A model generated the notes under the pieces. The model worked only from the letters and a program-made list of their open reading frames with translations. It searched no databases and was not told the origin of the DNA. The translations under genes and the position numbers were made by a program. 64,000 bases of DNA from JAPUME01 sp027294185 (GTDB taxonomy: Bacteria > Acidobacteriota > Terriglobia > UBA7540 > JAPUME01), in NCBI GenBank assembly GCA_963555835.3, contig CAUVWZ020000002.1, positions 682,001 to 746,000 of the forward strand. Direction: 5' to 3'. Positions 15,981-25,469 of this stretch are shown piece after piece; position 1 is the first letter of the stretch, and each line of letters starts with the position of its first letter.

Positions 15981-17903
15981 ATGCACCTCTGGTTAATTCC
16001 CATTCTCCCGCTCGCCGGGGCCCTACTGAACGGACTTCTGGGCCGACGCCTTTCACGAGGAGTGGTGGCTTTCTTCGGGTGCGGAGCGGCAGGCGCCGCC
16101 TTTGGTGTTTCCCTGTGGGTGGCCTGGCGATTCCTGGACCTCCCGTCCGACAAGGTTCCCCTGATCGTAAACTACTTCACCTGGATTCAGTCGGGAGGGT
16201 TTAACGCTGCATTCGGTTTTTACTACGACCGTCTCACGCTGATTATGACGCTTGTGGTCACCGGCGTAGGATTCCTCATTCATATCTATTCGGTCGGCTA
16301 CATGGCCGAGGAAGACGGCTTTTACCGCTTCTTTGCCTACCTGAACCTGTTTCTGTTCGCCATGTTGATCCTGATCATGGCGAACAACTACCTGCTGATG
16401 TTTGTCGGCTGGGAAGGCGTCGGGCTCTGTTCCTACCTGTTGATCGGTTTTTATTTTCTGAAAAAGTCCGCAGCCGACGCCGGCAAGAAGGCCTTCATCG
16501 TCAACCGCATCGGTGATTTCGGATTCCTGCTCGGAATCGTTCTGATCTTCTGGACCTTCGGCGTAGTGGATTTCGAATCGTTGTTTTACCTGGTGGGGAA
16601 CCTGCCCGAGGAGGCCAAAGTCGGATTGACGGCCATTTGCCTGCTCCTGCTCCTCGGCGCGGTGGGAAAATCCGCCCAGGTGCCGCTCTATGTCTGGTTG
16701 CCCGACGCGATGGAAGGACCGACACCGGTGAGCGCCCTGATTCACGCCGCCACCATGGTGACAGCGGGGGTTTACATGGTGGCCCGCTCGCATCTCCTGT
16801 TTGAAGCCTCGCCGTTTGCCATGCAACTGGTAGCGGTGCTCGGATGCGTCACGGCCTTCTACGCGGGAACTATCGCGCTGGCTCAAAACGACCTCAAGCG
16901 CGTTCTCGCCTACTCGACCATCAGCCAGCTCGGCTATATGTTTCTGGCCTGCGGTCTCGGCGCGTTTGCGGCGGGGATTTTCCATCTGATGACCCATGCC
17001 TTCTTCAAGGCGCTGCTGTTTCTTGCAGCGGGCAGCGTCATGCACGCTCTGGCGGGTGAGCTCGACATGCGCAAGATGGGCGGACTTCGCCGCCACTTGC
17101 CCTGGACCTTCGGAACCTTTCTCGTCGGAACGCTGGCCATCGCCGGTGCGCCGTTTCTTTCCGGCTTCTACAGCAAGGAAGCCATCCTGGTCGCGGCGCG
17201 CGAGGGGCCCTATGGGGGCACGTGGATTTTCGCGCTGGCAGTATTTACGGCAGGCCTGACGTCGCTCTACATGTTCCGTGCCGTCTTCCTCACCTTTTTC
17301 GGGTCGTCGCGGCTGACGCCGGAGCTGAGCGGCCACGTTCACGAAAGCCCGCCGTCCATGAGGGTGCCGCTCGTCCTGCTGGCCATGCTTTCGGTGGTTG
17401 GCGGCTGGTTTAGCTACGAGGGTTCTTCGGGCAGTGGAGCTTTTGAAGCATTTCTGCAACCGGTATTCGCTCCCGGCTCGGCTTCTCAAATAGCAGCTAC
17501 AGCGCATGCCGCCGAAGGTGAAACCACGGTCCTGATCGCCTCTCTTACGGCCGCAGGGCTTGGGTTTCTGATCGCAACCTTGTTCTTTCTGCGCTTCCCC
17601 GCCTGGGCGAAGGGAACGGCAGAACGGTTCGGGTTGGCCTACCGCCTGCTTGCGAACAAATATTACGTGGATGAAATCTACGACACTCTTTTCGTGCGTC
17701 CCCTGCGCTGGACTTCAGAAACGATTCTGTGGCGGGGCATCGACGTGGGAGCCATCGACAGGCTGGTCAACGGGACCGGACAGGGCGCGGGAATGCTGGG
17801 CTCCTGGGTGCGCAGAATTCAATCCGGCAACATCGGCAGCTATGCCGCCTGGATCATCCTGGGCGCGGTGATCTGGTTGGGCTACATCGTTTCGCGCGGT
17901 TAG
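15981..17903 (+). CDS. nuoL: NADH-quinone oxidoreductase subunit L (locus 1)
   Basis: This 640-residue antiporter-like proton-pumping subunit has about 16 helices, with GWEGVGLCSYLLIGFY, VPLYVWLPDAMEGPTPVSALIHAATMVTAGVY and FYSKEAI as family blocks. The long amphipathic helix HL that braces the membrane arm is in the C-terminal 100 residues (EIYDTLFVRPL onward). It is 37 residues shorter than the locus 2 copy, mostly in the first loop and the late loop region. Confidence 0.96.
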   Translation: MHLWLIPILPLAGALLNGLLGRRLSRGVVAFFGCGAAGAAFGVSLWVAWRFLDLPSDKVPLIVNYFTWIQSGGFNAAFGFYYDRLTLIMTLVVTGVGFLIHIYSVGYMAEEDGFYRFFAYLNLFLFAMLILIMANNYLLMFVGWEGVGLCSYLLIGFYFLKKSAADAGKKAFIVNRIGDFGFLLGIVLIFWTFGVVDFESLFYLVGNLPEEAKVGLTAICLLLLLGAVGKSAQVPLYVWLPDAMEGPTPVSALIHAATMVTAGVYMVARSHLLFEASPFAMQLVAVLGCVTAFYAGTIALAQNDLKRVLAYSTISQLGYMFLACGLGAFAAGIFHLMTHAFFKALLFLAAGSVMHALAGELDMRKMGGLRRHLPWTFGTFLVGTLAIAGAPFLSGFYSKEAILVAAREGPYGGTWIFALAVFTAGLTSLYMFRAVFLTFFGSSRLTPELSGHVHESPPSMRVPLVLLAMLSVVGGWFSYEGSSGSGAFEAFLQPVFAPGSASQIAATAHAAEGETTVLIASLTAAGLGFLIATLFFLRFPAWAKGTAERFGLAYRLLANKYYVDEIYDTLFVRPLRWTSETILWRGIDVGAIDRLVNGTGQGAGMLGSWVRRIQSGNIGSYAAWIILGAVIWLGYIVSRG

Positions 17904-17927
17904 AGAAGGCAGGGCAGCCAAAAGATT

Positions 17928-19514
17928 ATGGACTGGATTCAAGACCATCTGCTAACGGCGATCCTCTTCACCCCTGTGGTGGGAGCGGTGAGTATCGCGC
18001 TGATGAACCGTGAAAAACACGGGCGGATCCGCTGGCTGGCGCTCCTTTTTTCCGTTCTCGCCTTCGTGCTGGCTGCCGTGGCCTTTTCAAAATTCTCACC
18101 GGATCAGCCCGGAATGCAATTTGTGGAACGCACGTCATGGATCAGTTCTCCTCACATCGACTACTTCATCGGCGCGGACGGGTTGAGCCTGTTGATGGTG
18201 CTGCTGAGCACTTTCCTCACTCCTCTGGCCATCCTGGCCTCCTGGGAGTCGGTCGAGCATCGGGCGAAGGAGTTCTTTCTCTTTCTTCTGTTGCTGGAAG
18301 CGGGGACACTCGGCGTCTTCCTGGCGCTGGACCTGTTTCTCTTCTACGTCTTCTGGGAAGCGATGCTGATTCCCATGTATTTCCTGATCGGCATCTGGGG
18401 CCACGAGCGCCGCATCTATGCCACGGTGAAATTCATTCTCTTCACCATGGCGGGCTCCGTGCTGATGCTGGTCGGAATCATCTATCTCTATCACGTCACC
18501 GGCAGCTTCGATTGGGAGACAATCTTGACCCGCGTCTCGGGCCCGGAAAGCGTGCTTTCGGGAACGGCGCAGACCTGGCTGTTTCTGGCCTTCTTTGTCG
18601 CCTTCGCCATCAAGGTCCCCCTGTTCCCGTTCCACACCTGGCTGCCGGACGCGCACGTCGAAGCGCCGACGGCAGGGTCGGTCATCCTGGCAGGTGTGCT
18701 GCTGAAAACGGGAGCCTACGGGCTGCTTCGCTTCTGCCTGCCGATGTTTCCCGAAGCTGCGCAAGCCTACGGACCCATCATCTCTGTGCTGGCCATCGTG
18801 GGGATTCTATACGGCGGATTGGTCTCGATGGTGCAGCCGGACTTGAAGAAGCTGGTGGCCTACTCTTCGGTCAGCCACCTCGGGTTCATCGTTCTCGGCA
18901 TTTTTGCCTTTAACGTGAACGGAATCCAGGGAGCCATCTATCAGATGGCAAGCCACGGGGTCTCGACCGGCGCGCTGTTCATTCTGGTCGGTATGCTTTA
19001 CGAGCGCCGCCACACGCGACTGATTCGGGACTTCGGAGGTCTTGCGACGCCGATGCCCCGTCTGAGCGCATTTTTCGTCCTCGTGGCGCTCTCTTCGCTC
19101 GGGCTGCCGCTGCTGAACGGATTCGTCGGCGAGTTCCTGATCATCCTCGGTGCGTTCAAGGCGCGCACGCTTTTCGGCGTCCTGGCAGCCCTGGGGGTCG
19201 TGGTTGCCGCGGTCTATCTTCTCTGGATGATTCAACGAGTCCTTTTCGGGGAAGTGACCCACGAAGAGAACCGCCGATTGAGAGACTGCAAACCGCGGGA
19301 AGTATTCATCCTCGCGGTTCTCGCGGTGGCGATTGTGTGGATGGGCGTCTACCCTCAACCTTTTCTGCGAAGGCTGGACGGAACGACCAGGCAGATTCTC
19401 ACGCGGCTCGATTCCGCACGAATCTATTACGTGCAGGGGCAAGACACGCCAAGCTTACCCGTGCGAATTGGGAAGGGTGTCCCTCGTCCGATAGAAAGCT
19501 GCTGTTCCAGGTAG
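17928..19514 (+). CDS. nuoM: NADH-quinone oxidoreductase subunit M (locus 1)
   Basis: This 528-residue antiporter-like subunit has FYVFWEAMLIPMYFLIGIWG carrying the buried Glu, and KVPLFPFHTWLPDAHVEAPT with the key Lys. The start at 17928 is 24 bases after the nuoL stop. The last 25 residues (VQGQDTPSLPVRIGKG onward) form a short tail beyond the usual end. The stop is one base before nuoN. Confidence 0.96.
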   Translation: MDWIQDHLLTAILFTPVVGAVSIALMNREKHGRIRWLALLFSVLAFVLAAVAFSKFSPDQPGMQFVERTSWISSPHIDYFIGADGLSLLMVLLSTFLTPLAILASWESVEHRAKEFFLFLLLLEAGTLGVFLALDLFLFYVFWEAMLIPMYFLIGIWGHERRIYATVKFILFTMAGSVLMLVGIIYLYHVTGSFDWETILTRVSGPESVLSGTAQTWLFLAFFVAFAIKVPLFPFHTWLPDAHVEAPTAGSVILAGVLLKTGAYGLLRFCLPMFPEAAQAYGPIISVLAIVGILYGGLVSMVQPDLKKLVAYSSVSHLGFIVLGIFAFNVNGIQGAIYQMASHGVSTGALFILVGMLYERRHTRLIRDFGGLATPMPRLSAFFVLVALSSLGLPLLNGFVGEFLIILGAFKARTLFGVLAALGVVVAAVYLLWMIQRVLFGEVTHEENRRLRDCKPREVFILAVLAVAIVWMGVYPQPFLRRLDGTTRQILTRLDSARIYYVQGQDTPSLPVRIGKGVPRPIESCCSR

Positions 19515-19515
19515 A

Positions 19516-20970
19516 ATGATGTCAACTTCACCGGTTCAAAGCGCGGACCTGATGCTGATCTTGCCGGAGCTTGTCCTGGCAGGCTTCGCTATTCTCATTA
19601 TGGTGACCGACCCGTTTCTTCGGCCATCGCGAAGAAAATGGCTGGGGATTGTGGCGCTGGTGGGGACCGGTGCCGCAGCGGCGGCAACCGTTCTCATGGC
19701 CGGCCAGACGGGCACGGCATTTGGTGGGATGATCCTCGGGGACGCATTCAGCGTCTACTTCCGTTTCTTGCTGCTGGCCATCGCCGCGCTCACGCTGCTC
19801 AGTTCCCTCGGCTACGTCGAGCGGGAAGGATTCCCGCCGGGCGAGTTCTTCGCGCTGATCCTGTTCGGCACGGTCGGGATGGGCTTGATGGTTGCCTCGG
19901 CCGAGCTGATCGTGGTCTTTCTCGGTCTTGAGATGTCCTCCATCTCAACCTATATCCTGGCAGGTTATCGTCGCCAGGATTCCCAATCGAATGAAGCCTC
20001 CCTGAAATACTTCCTGCTCGGCTCCTTTGCCACAGCGTTTTTCCTCTACGGCATCGCTCTCGTTTACGGGTTGACCGGCACCACGAACCTGACGATTCTG
20101 GCCGACCGGCTACAGACGCCCGCAGGAGCAACCCGGCTGGCTCTGGTGGCAATGATCCTTATGTTCGTGGGCCTGGCCTTCAAAGTCTCCTGTGTGCCGT
20201 TCCAGATCTGGACGCCGGACGTCTACGAAGGAGCGCCGACCCCGGTCACCGCCTTCCTCTCCGCCGGTCCCAAGGCGGCCGCCTTCGCCGTATTCCTGCG
20301 CATCGTCCTCGCCGTATTTGAGCCGACCGGCGAGACTGGATTCTGGATCCTGTGGATCTCCGCCGCCCTTACGATGACGTTCGGCAATTTTGCGGCACTT
20401 GTTCAGACCAACATCAAGCGGCTTCTCGCCTACTCTTCCATCGCCCACGCAGGCTACATCCTGGTCGGCTTTGCCTCGGGGACCCCCGAGGGACGCGCGG
20501 CGGTCATGTTCTACCTGGTAGCCTACTCTCTGATGAACCTGGGCGCATTCGCCGTGGTGGCGCATCTGGCGGGGAAAGGTGATCGGTGGGTGCGGCTGGA
20601 GGACTTCACGGGACTCAGCCGCGAACGTCCGGCACTGGCCGCCTGCCTCGCCATCTTCATGCTTTCCCTGACGGGAATCCCTCTGACGGCGGGATTCTTC
20701 GGAAAGTTTTACCTCTTTTCGGCAGCGGTCAATTCGGGGTTGATCGGGTTGACGATCCTGGGAATGCTCAATAGCGCGGTGTCGGTCTACTACTATCTTC
20801 GCGTCGTGGTGATGATGTACATGCGGGAAGGCCCGCGTCCCGCGCCCACTGAGTCGATACCCTGGGCGCTGGGCGCGGCGCTGGCTCTGAGTGTCCTCGG
20901 AACACTCTATCTGGGAATTCTTCCCGGCTGGTTTCTTTCGAAGACAGTGGCCGCGATTCCTCTTCCCTAA
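19516..20970 (+). CDS. nuoN: NADH-quinone oxidoreductase subunit N (locus 1)
   Basis: This 484-residue third antiporter-like subunit ends locus 1. Visible blocks are VFLGLEMSSISTYILAGY, KVSCVPFQIWTPDVYEGAPTPVTAF and TNIKRLLAYSSIAHAGY. It converges with the alcohol dehydrogenase, leaving only 18 bases between the stops, and I see no clear hairpin terminator there. Confidence 0.96.
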   Translation: MMSTSPVQSADLMLILPELVLAGFAILIMVTDPFLRPSRRKWLGIVALVGTGAAAAATVLMAGQTGTAFGGMILGDAFSVYFRFLLLAIAALTLLSSLGYVEREGFPPGEFFALILFGTVGMGLMVASAELIVVFLGLEMSSISTYILAGYRRQDSQSNEASLKYFLLGSFATAFFLYGIALVYGLTGTTNLTILADRLQTPAGATRLALVAMILMFVGLAFKVSCVPFQIWTPDVYEGAPTPVTAFLSAGPKAAAFAVFLRIVLAVFEPTGETGFWILWISAALTMTFGNFAALVQTNIKRLLAYSSIAHAGYILVGFASGTPEGRAAVMFYLVAYSLMNLGAFAVVAHLAGKGDRWVRLEDFTGLSRERPALAACLAIFMLSLTGIPLTAGFFGKFYLFSAAVNSGLIGLTILGMLNSAVSVYYYLRVVVMMYMREGPRPAPTESIPWALGAALALSVLGTLYLGILPGWFLSKTVAAIPLP

Positions 20971-20988
20971 ACCCCCTAAGCTTGCCTT

Positions 20989-21996
20989 TTAAGGAAACTC
21001 GATAACAACACGCCCGGTGATTTGCCCCTCTTCCATGCGGCGGAAGACTGAATTCACCTCATTCAGCGGGACCGTCTCGCAGACCGAGTGGATCTTCTTT
21101 TCCGCCGCCAGGCTCAACACTTCTCGTAAATCCTGGCGCGTCCCTACCGCGGCAGTCAAAATCCGGATTCCCTTGGCAACCGTCGTGAAGATGGGCAGAG
21201 TAAAGTTCCCCGGCGGCAGACCCACCAGCACCAGTGCTCCGCCCCGCCGCAAGGTCTGGAAACCCTGCTCGATGGCCGCAGCCCTCGGCGCCAGGTTGAT
21301 GACTACATCTGCGCCGCCGGCCTTCTTGATGGTCTTCACGGCATCCTTCTCTTTTGCGTTGACCGTAAAATCGACGCCCAGTTCACGGGCAAAATCGAGC
21401 TTCGATTCCAGAATGTCCACGGCAATAACTCGCAATCCCATGGCGCGGGCAATTTGGACCGCGTAGTGACCGAGCCCTCCCACCCCCCAGATGGCGACGG
21501 TCTGGCCTACGCGCGCGCCGGAAATCTTCAGGGCGCGATAAGTGGTCAGCGCCGCACAGTAAAGCGGTGCGCCGGAGACAAAGTCGATTCCCTCGGGCAG
21601 GGGGAGGCAGTGGGTCGCAGGAGCCTTCAGGTATTCAGCGTAACCGCCGTCGACGGTATAGCCGGTCACCTGAAGTTTGCTGCACAGCGGTTCGTTGTTC
21701 GCGAGGCAATACTCGCAACTGCCGCAGCTCCAATAAATCCAGGGTATCCCGGCGCGGTCGCCCGCTTTGAGTTCCTGAACTTCCGCGCCCACTTGCTCAA
21801 TAATCCCCGTCACCTCGTGGCCGGGAATCAGGGGGAGCTTCGGCAATCGCCAATCGCCCGCCGCCAAATGAAGATCGGTATGGCAGACGCCGCAGGCGCG
21901 CACGCGCAAAAGAACTTCTCCCGGACCCACCTCGGGGCGTGGCACGTCTCGAATCAGCAACGGAGACCCGGCTTTTTCAAGAACGGCGGCTTTCAT
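20989..21996 (-). CDS. Zinc-dependent alcohol dehydrogenase (MDR family)
   Basis: This 335-residue medium-chain dehydrogenase oxidises alcohols with NAD(P)+. The catalytic zinc site is CGVCHTDLH with PGHE (Cys38, His61 region), and the structural zinc site is CGSCEYCLANNEPLC. The Rossmann motif GVGGLGHYAVQIA lies in the middle. The length fits AdhP/AdhA-type enzymes. It stands alone between the converging complex I locus 1 and the end of the ATP synthase genes, so no pathway is implied. Confidence 0.93.
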   Translation of the reverse strand: MKAAVLEKAGSPLLIRDVPRPEVGPGEVLLRVRACGVCHTDLHLAAGDWRLPKLPLIPGHEVTGIIEQVGAEVQELKAGDRAGIPWIYWSCGSCEYCLANNEPLCSKLQVTGYTVDGGYAEYLKAPATHCLPLPEGIDFVSGAPLYCAALTTYRALKISGARVGQTVAIWGVGGLGHYAVQIARAMGLRVIAVDILESKLDFARELGVDFTVNAKEKDAVKTIKKAGGADVVINLAPRAAAIEQGFQTLRRGGALVLVGLPPGNFTLPIFTTVAKGIRILTAAVGTRQDLREVLSLAAEKKIHSVCETVPLNEVNSVFRRMEEGQITGRVVIEFP

Positions 21997-22092
21997 AGAT
22001 TCAACTCATAGGGCAGGAGAATTGTTACCTCAACCCAGTGGTGAGGTCAACCCAACAAGGAGGAGACCCACAAACAAGCGGAAAAAGGTTCG

Positions 22093-22123
22093 AGGGTGCG
22101 CAAGAAGAAACCCTGCGCACCCT
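22093..22123 (-). terminator. Probable Rho-independent terminator after atpE
   Basis: A ten-base perfect stem, AGGGTGCGCA/TGCGCACCCT, with an 11-base loop lies 35 bases beyond the atpE stop on the minus strand. A run of five T on that strand follows six bases later, so the U tract is not immediately adjacent. It would end the long nuo-atp transcript. Confidence 0.55.
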
Positions 22124-22157
22124 GAAAAAGGATTGGGGCCTTGCATCTGTATTTCGA

Positions 22158-22478
22158 CTAGGCCGCGACAACGGCGAAGATGATCGCGAAGGTATAAAGG
22201 GCCAGCGACTCAATCAGCACCAGACCTAAGATCAGGAAAAATTGAATGCCGGGCCTTGCGCCGGGGTTGCGCGCCACCCCCTCGCAGGCGGCCGCCACAG
22301 CTCTTCCCTGAGCAAGGCCGCACACCGCCGAGGCAATGGCCATTGAAAAACCGGCAGTCAGGGCGACCCAATTGACGGTGGAATAAGCTGCTCCACCTGC
22401 AGCCTCCTGCGCATAGGCGGGCGTCGCCAACAAAGCGGCTCCCATCACCGCTAGAAAACCTACTATTGTACGTTTCAT
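22158..22478 (-). CDS. atpE: F0F1 ATP synthase subunit c, with N-terminal signal-like extension
   Basis: A 106-residue rotor-ring proteolipid. Residues 1-23 look like a cleavable signal (MKRTIVGF to ATPAYAQ), an extension known from some bacterial c subunits. Helix 1 holds GLAQGRAVAAACEGVARNP, and helix 2 holds LVLIESLALYTF with the ion-binding Glu90. Gln57, Glu90, Ser91 and Tyr95 fall at the positions of the sodium-site residues Q32, E65, S66 and Y70 of Ilyobacter-type c rings, whereas the Thr67 position is Leu. It is the last gene of the nuo locus 2-atp run; b, delta, alpha, gamma, beta and epsilon are not in the window. Confidence 0.95.
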   Translation of the reverse strand: MKRTIVGFLAVMGAALLATPAYAQEAAGGAAYSTVNWVALTAGFSMAIASAVCGLAQGRAVAAACEGVARNPGARPGIQFFLILGLVLIESLALYTFAIIFAVVAA

Positions 22479-22572
22479 TCATCTGCTCCTTTGCGGAGTG
22501 AATTTCCATCAGTGGGTGGTTCCCTGCCACCCCTCTTACAGGCAAGGCTCACGCTGGCGGAGAAAATCAAAA

Positions 22573-23319
22573 TTAATGCTCTTCAGAAACGGCCATGCCG
22601 AGATAAACGCATGGCAGCAAAATAAAGATGTATGCCTGAATCATCGCCACGACGACGTGGAGACCCATAAAGATCGCGGGAACAAGAATAGGAACCAATT
22701 TGGCGAATTCGTGTTCCAAAACGGTTCCCACATTCATGTTCGCCCAGAGCCGCGCGGTTAGGGACAGAGGCCTCGCAATCAAAGGCACACCCAATTCAAG
22801 AACAAAAAACAGCGGAGTCATAACCAACAGCGGTCCACACAAGCTCTTCATATATCCCAAAAACCCATGATGATGGACGCCCGCAAACAGATAGATTCCC
22901 ACCACCACAAGGGAAAGCCCGAACGGCACAGCCGCATACGCTGTAGGGGTCGAAAATCCCGGCACAAGCCCCATCAAGTTCATTAACGCGATAAAAAGAC
23001 CGATCGTTCCCAGCAGAGGCAAATACTTTCGGCCCACTGGACCAACAATCTCATCCACCAGGGAGCGCAGGAATTGAATCACAACTTCCATGACCTGTTG
23101 AAATTTCCCCGGCTGGGTTACCGAGAGCCGGCGGCGAAGCGTGAACGCTCCCGCAAACAGGATGAATAGGACCAGCACCTGCATGGCGATGTGGTCGGGG
23201 ATAGGAGCCGCGGGGTGCTCCACTTCAATGCCCAGCGCCTCGAGACCCGCTGCGACGGGGGCGGCAAGCAATTTATTCAATAAGACCGTAAACCAGAGCG
23301 GTTCGGCTGCGTGTTCCAA
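22573..23319 (-). CDS. atpB: F0F1 ATP synthase subunit a
   Basis: This 248-residue membrane stator subunit forms the ion half-channels against the c ring. The essential arginine is in PLSLTARLWANMNVG. The C-terminal helix has VVVAMIQAYIFILLPCVYLG. The TTG start at 23319 is preceded by CAGGAGT, which lies within the last codons of the upstream atpI-like gene. The 94-base gap to atpE is the largest in the atp segment. Confidence 0.95.
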   Translation of the reverse strand: MEHAAEPLWFTVLLNKLLAAPVAAGLEALGIEVEHPAAPIPDHIAMQVLVLFILFAGAFTLRRRLSVTQPGKFQQVMEVVIQFLRSLVDEIVGPVGRKYLPLLGTIGLFIALMNLMGLVPGFSTPTAYAAVPFGLSLVVVGIYLFAGVHHHGFLGYMKSLCGPLLVMTPLFFVLELGVPLIARPLSLTARLWANMNVGTVLEHEFAKLVPILVPAIFMGLHVVVAMIQAYIFILLPCVYLGMAVSEEH

Positions 23320-23322
23320 GAC

Positions 23323-23724
23323 TTAATGACTCCTGAGCTGCGCGAATATTTGCACTATCAATGCCATGAGGATTCCCCCCACGGGCACGAACAATCCGGC
23401 AACGACGCCCAGCGTGGGCAGCCAGCCGGTCCAGAAAACCAGTACGGCCAGACCCAAGACCAGCGGATAGCGCAGAAGAACTTTCGTAACCAGCCTTCTT
23501 GGGACTTCTCTCGACGGGTCGTCGAGCACTCTGGATATTCCATTATGAAGCCAGTGGTAGCTCAGAATCCCCACCAACGCGCCCAGGGTAAACGCCGCCG
23601 CTGCCGCGCCTCCCCATCGTCCCAGCACTCCGAAGGCGGAGACCAAAGCCAGGGCGCCCATCCAGCGCGGCCAATAAGCCTCGCCCGACCAAAGCAAGCT
23701 AGTGTCGGTTCTGAGGGTTTCCAT
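23323..23724 (-). CDS. atpI: ATP synthase subunit I-like membrane protein
   Basis: This 133-residue protein has four hydrophobic helices, lies between atpZ and atpB and fits the weakly conserved AtpI group, which assists c-ring assembly or ion supply. ATG at 23724 is preferred over an upstream TTG. The start overlaps the 3' end of atpZ by 26 bases, indicating coupling. Sequence identity within AtpI is low, so the call rests mostly on topology and position. Confidence 0.75.
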   Translation of the reverse strand: METLRTDTSLLWSGEAYWPRWMGALALVSAFGVLGRWGGAAAAAFTLGALVGILSYHWLHNGISRVLDDPSREVPRRLVTKVLLRYPLVLGLAVLVFWTGWLPTLGVVAGLFVPVGGILMALIVQIFAQLRSH

Positions 23725-23959
23725 TTCGATTCGTATTCCCTTCAAACCTCTTCAGCAGTCTCAGCAATTCCACGAATCCTGCCCCTGCTCCGAGCATGCC
23801 GACCAGGATTCCGAATACGGGCTCGGTCCCGAGCCATCGATCCAGCAGCCAACCGAGGCCGAACCCGGCCAGCGCAGCTGCGGGAAGAAGGAAGCCCAGG
23901 CTGGAATAGAGGCCGACCTTCGCCAACAGGTCCCGGTATTTTCCTCCCGAAGGCTTCAC
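23699..23959 (-). CDS. atpZ: AtpZ/AtpI-type F0F1 assembly protein
   Basis: An 86-residue protein with two helices, LGFLLPAAALAGFGLGWLLD and the following hairpin ending in LLRLLKRF. This is the typical AtpZ layout with a D-R/K pair at the first helix end. AtpZ with AtpI forms a small ion channel or assembly factor in other bacteria. It starts 22 bases after nuoN of locus 2, so the ATP synthase genes are read through from complex I genes. Confidence 0.85.
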   Translation of the reverse strand: MKPSGGKYRDLLAKVGLYSSLGFLLPAAALAGFGLGWLLDRWLGTEPVFGILVGMLGAGAGFVELLRLLKRFEGNTNRNGNPQNRH

Positions 23960-23981
23960 CTCAATGTTGCCGTCACCGGCC

Positions 23982-25457
23982 TCACTGGAGAAACGGCCGG
24001 ACGGCTTGCTCCGCCTTCAGGATAAACCAGTTCGGAAGAATTCCGATACCCAAAGTCAGGATCAGCGTCACGGCCAGGGTCACAAGAATGCCGGGCGAAA
24101 AGGAGAGGCGTTCGGCGTCGGGGGCCGGCTTCATAAACATCGCCACGACAATGCGGAAGTAGTAGAAAATGGCCACCACAACGTAAAGGACCGCAAGCAC
24201 GGCCAGCGTGTAGTGGCCGGTCTCGATCAGCGCCAGAAAGATGAAGTACTTGCCGATGAACCCCGCGGTCGGCGGAATGCCCGCCAGCGAGAGAAGAAAG
24301 ATCAGCATCAGAAACGCGGAAGCGGGAGCTTTCTCATAAAGCCCCGACATGTCGTTCACCTCGTCGCCAACACAATTTTTCCGCCGCAGCGCAACAATAA
24401 CACTGAATACCCCGAGAGTCGTAAAGGCATAAACAAGCAGATAAATCGCCATGCCCTGCAATCCCGTGCTGCTTCCGTCCGCTGCCGCCACCAGGCCCAG
24501 CAGAATGTAGCCGACGTGAGCAATCGTGGAGTAAGCCAGCATTCGCTTGATATTGTCCTGCGTCAGGGCCGCAAGGTTTCCGACGGTCATGGTAATAACC
24601 GCAACTGCAATGACGAAAATCTGCCAATCTGCCCGCAAGGGCCAGATGCAGTCGAGAAACATGCGCAGCAGGAGCGCGAAAGCTCCCGCCTTCGGCGCCA
24701 CCGACATGAACGCCGTGATCGTCGTCGGCGCGCCCTCATAGGCATCCGGAGTCCATTGGTGGAAGGGCGCGGCGGCCACCTTGAAGAACAATCCCACGGC
24801 CACGGTGATCAGGGCCAGCCAGGTAATTGGACCGGTGACCCCCGGCTCAGCCAGCCGCAGGGCGATGATGCTGATTTGGGTCGAGCCGCTGAGGCCGAAC
24901 AGGAGCGACATGCCATAGAGAAGAATTCCGGAGGAAAAAGCTCCCAGGAGAAAATACTTCAACGCCGCTTCGTTCGAGCGCTTCTCCCGGCGCAGGAAAC
25001 CGGCCAGGATGTAGCCGGAGACCGCCATCAACTCCAGGGCCATGAATAAAACGATGAGGTCGGTCCCGCAGGCGAGAAACATCATGCCGACGACTGAGAA
25101 GAGCAGCAGCGCGTAGTACTCGCCGTAGTGCGCCCCTTCGATCTCCAGATACCTGATCGAGATCAGGACCACCAGCGCCGTCGAGGCGATAAAGATCAGA
25201 CTGAAGAAGGTAAAGAAATCGTCGGTGACGATCGCGCCCCCAAAGCCGTGGTAGGGGACGCCGCCGCTCCGATACCAGTCGAGGACCACTGCCGTGCCGG
25301 CAAGTCCCAACCCGACCAGCGCGGTGACGGCGTTCAGGTACTTGTCGCGCTTCTCGAGCATGAAGTCGGTGATCAGGATTCCGATGGCAAAAATCGACAG
25401 CACGATCTCCGGCTTGATGGCGACGTAGTCTTCGTAACGGAAAAATTCAGTCCACAT
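23982..25457 (-). CDS. nuoN: NADH-quinone oxidoreductase subunit N (locus 2)
   Basis: This 491-residue antiporter-like subunit has LFMALELMAVSGYILAGFLRR, AAPFHQWTPDAYEGAPTTITAF and DNIKRMLAYSTIAHVGY. It is divergent from the locus 1 copy, with different loop lengths. It ends the nuo part of the locus and is followed after 22 bases by atpZ. The 12-base spacing to nuoM fits a single transcript. Confidence 0.96.
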   Translation of the reverse strand: MWTEFFRYEDYVAIKPEIVLSIFAIGILITDFMLEKRDKYLNAVTALVGLGLAGTAVVLDWYRSGGVPYHGFGGAIVTDDFFTFFSLIFIASTALVVLISIRYLEIEGAHYGEYYALLLFSVVGMMFLACGTDLIVLFMALELMAVSGYILAGFLRREKRSNEAALKYFLLGAFSSGILLYGMSLLFGLSGSTQISIIALRLAEPGVTGPITWLALITVAVGLFFKVAAAPFHQWTPDAYEGAPTTITAFMSVAPKAGAFALLLRMFLDCIWPLRADWQIFVIAVAVITMTVGNLAALTQDNIKRMLAYSTIAHVGYILLGLVAAADGSSTGLQGMAIYLLVYAFTTLGVFSVIVALRRKNCVGDEVNDMSGLYEKAPASAFLMLIFLLSLAGIPPTAGFIGKYFIFLALIETGHYTLAVLAVLYVVVAIFYYFRIVVAMFMKPAPDAERLSFSPGILVTLAVTLILTLGIGILPNWFILKAEQAVRPFLQ

Positions 25458-25469
25458 GAACGTGATTCT

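Noticed and set aside
16053..17507. Open frame of 484 codons on the minus strand within nuoL of locus 1
   Set aside because: Antisense shadow, composition rich in Gln, Arg and His, no motifs.
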